From contig JAGXHO010000259.1 of NCBI GenBank assembly GCA_024636105.1, positions 1 to 14,847 on the forward strand: 14,847 nt of DNA, read 5' to 3'. Origin of the DNA: Trueperaceae bacterium (GTDB lineage: Bacteria; Deinococcota; Deinococci; Deinococcales; Trueperaceae). This document shows, piece by piece, positions 14,829-14,847 of this stretch (within the stretch, counting starts at the first letter, position 1; each line of letters starts with the position of its first letter). The notes below the pieces were generated by a model, which saw only the letters and a list, made by a program, of their open reading frames with translations, was not told the DNA's origin and did no database searches. The position numbers and the translations under genes were made by a program.

Positions 14829-14847
14829 CCGCGCCCGAAGCCGGTGC
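14825..14847 (+). CDS. trpA: Probable start of tryptophan synthase alpha subunit (truncated by window)
   Basis: GTG 14825 overlaps the trpB stop as GTGA and opens a frame reading M-T-A-P-E-A-G to the window edge. The position is that of trpA in the common trpBA order, and GTGA overlaps are used several times in this window. Only seven codons are visible, so the call rests on context. Confidence 0.45.

Overview
The window is a gene-dense, very GC-rich stretch of bacterial chromosome carrying housekeeping genes. I see no phage genes, transposon, CRISPR array, tRNA or rRNA. Eight transcription starts share a TANNNT -10 hexamer with no clear -35, and four of them lie only 5-7 bp before an ATG, so those messages are probably leaderless. 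That promoter style, the extreme GC content and the gene families suggest the Deinococcota (possibly a Truepera-like lineage). This is an inference, and other high-GC phyla are not excluded.

Layout. The window opens with the C-terminus of RecN (+), which converges on a cysteine-desulfurase-like PLP enzyme (-). That enzyme is divergent from a + strand cluster: a zinc-ribbon protein, a conserved hypothetical protein, a family-4-type uracil-DNA glycosylase, a DUF1844 protein and the D-aminoacyl-tRNA deacylase Dtd. Next are carA (-) and, divergent from it, a sucrose-phosphate synthase fused to a HAD phosphatase (+). The synthase converges on an lgt-glmU pair (-) in which GlmU is short. Upstream of these lie a DUF456 membrane protein and a MoaB/MogA-type protein (-). 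Divergent from moaB is sucC-sucD followed by gluQ (+). The window ends with a tryptophan leader peptide, trpB and the first bases of a probable trpA.

How the genes fit together. sucCD encode both subunits of succinyl-CoA synthetase. Lgt acts in lipoprotein maturation and GlmU makes UDP-sugar precursor. UDG and RecN belong to DNA repair, and Dtd and GluQ act on tRNA. The fused SPS-HAD protein could by itself make sucrose, plausibly as a compatible solute. trpBA would complete tryptophan synthesis under control of the leader peptide.

The most interesting signal is a 27-residue leader ORF at 13460-13543 containing FWWRW. It is apparently leaderless, is threaded through mutually exclusive hairpins and sits just before trpB, so it looks like a tryptophan-sensing attenuator. 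Other points of note are a UDG with no cysteines (so no Fe-S cluster), a GluQ-type synthetase with no zinc cysteines, a GlmU without most of its acetyltransferase domain, and several palindromes at divergent promoters. I did not find a new multi-gene defence or mobile system.
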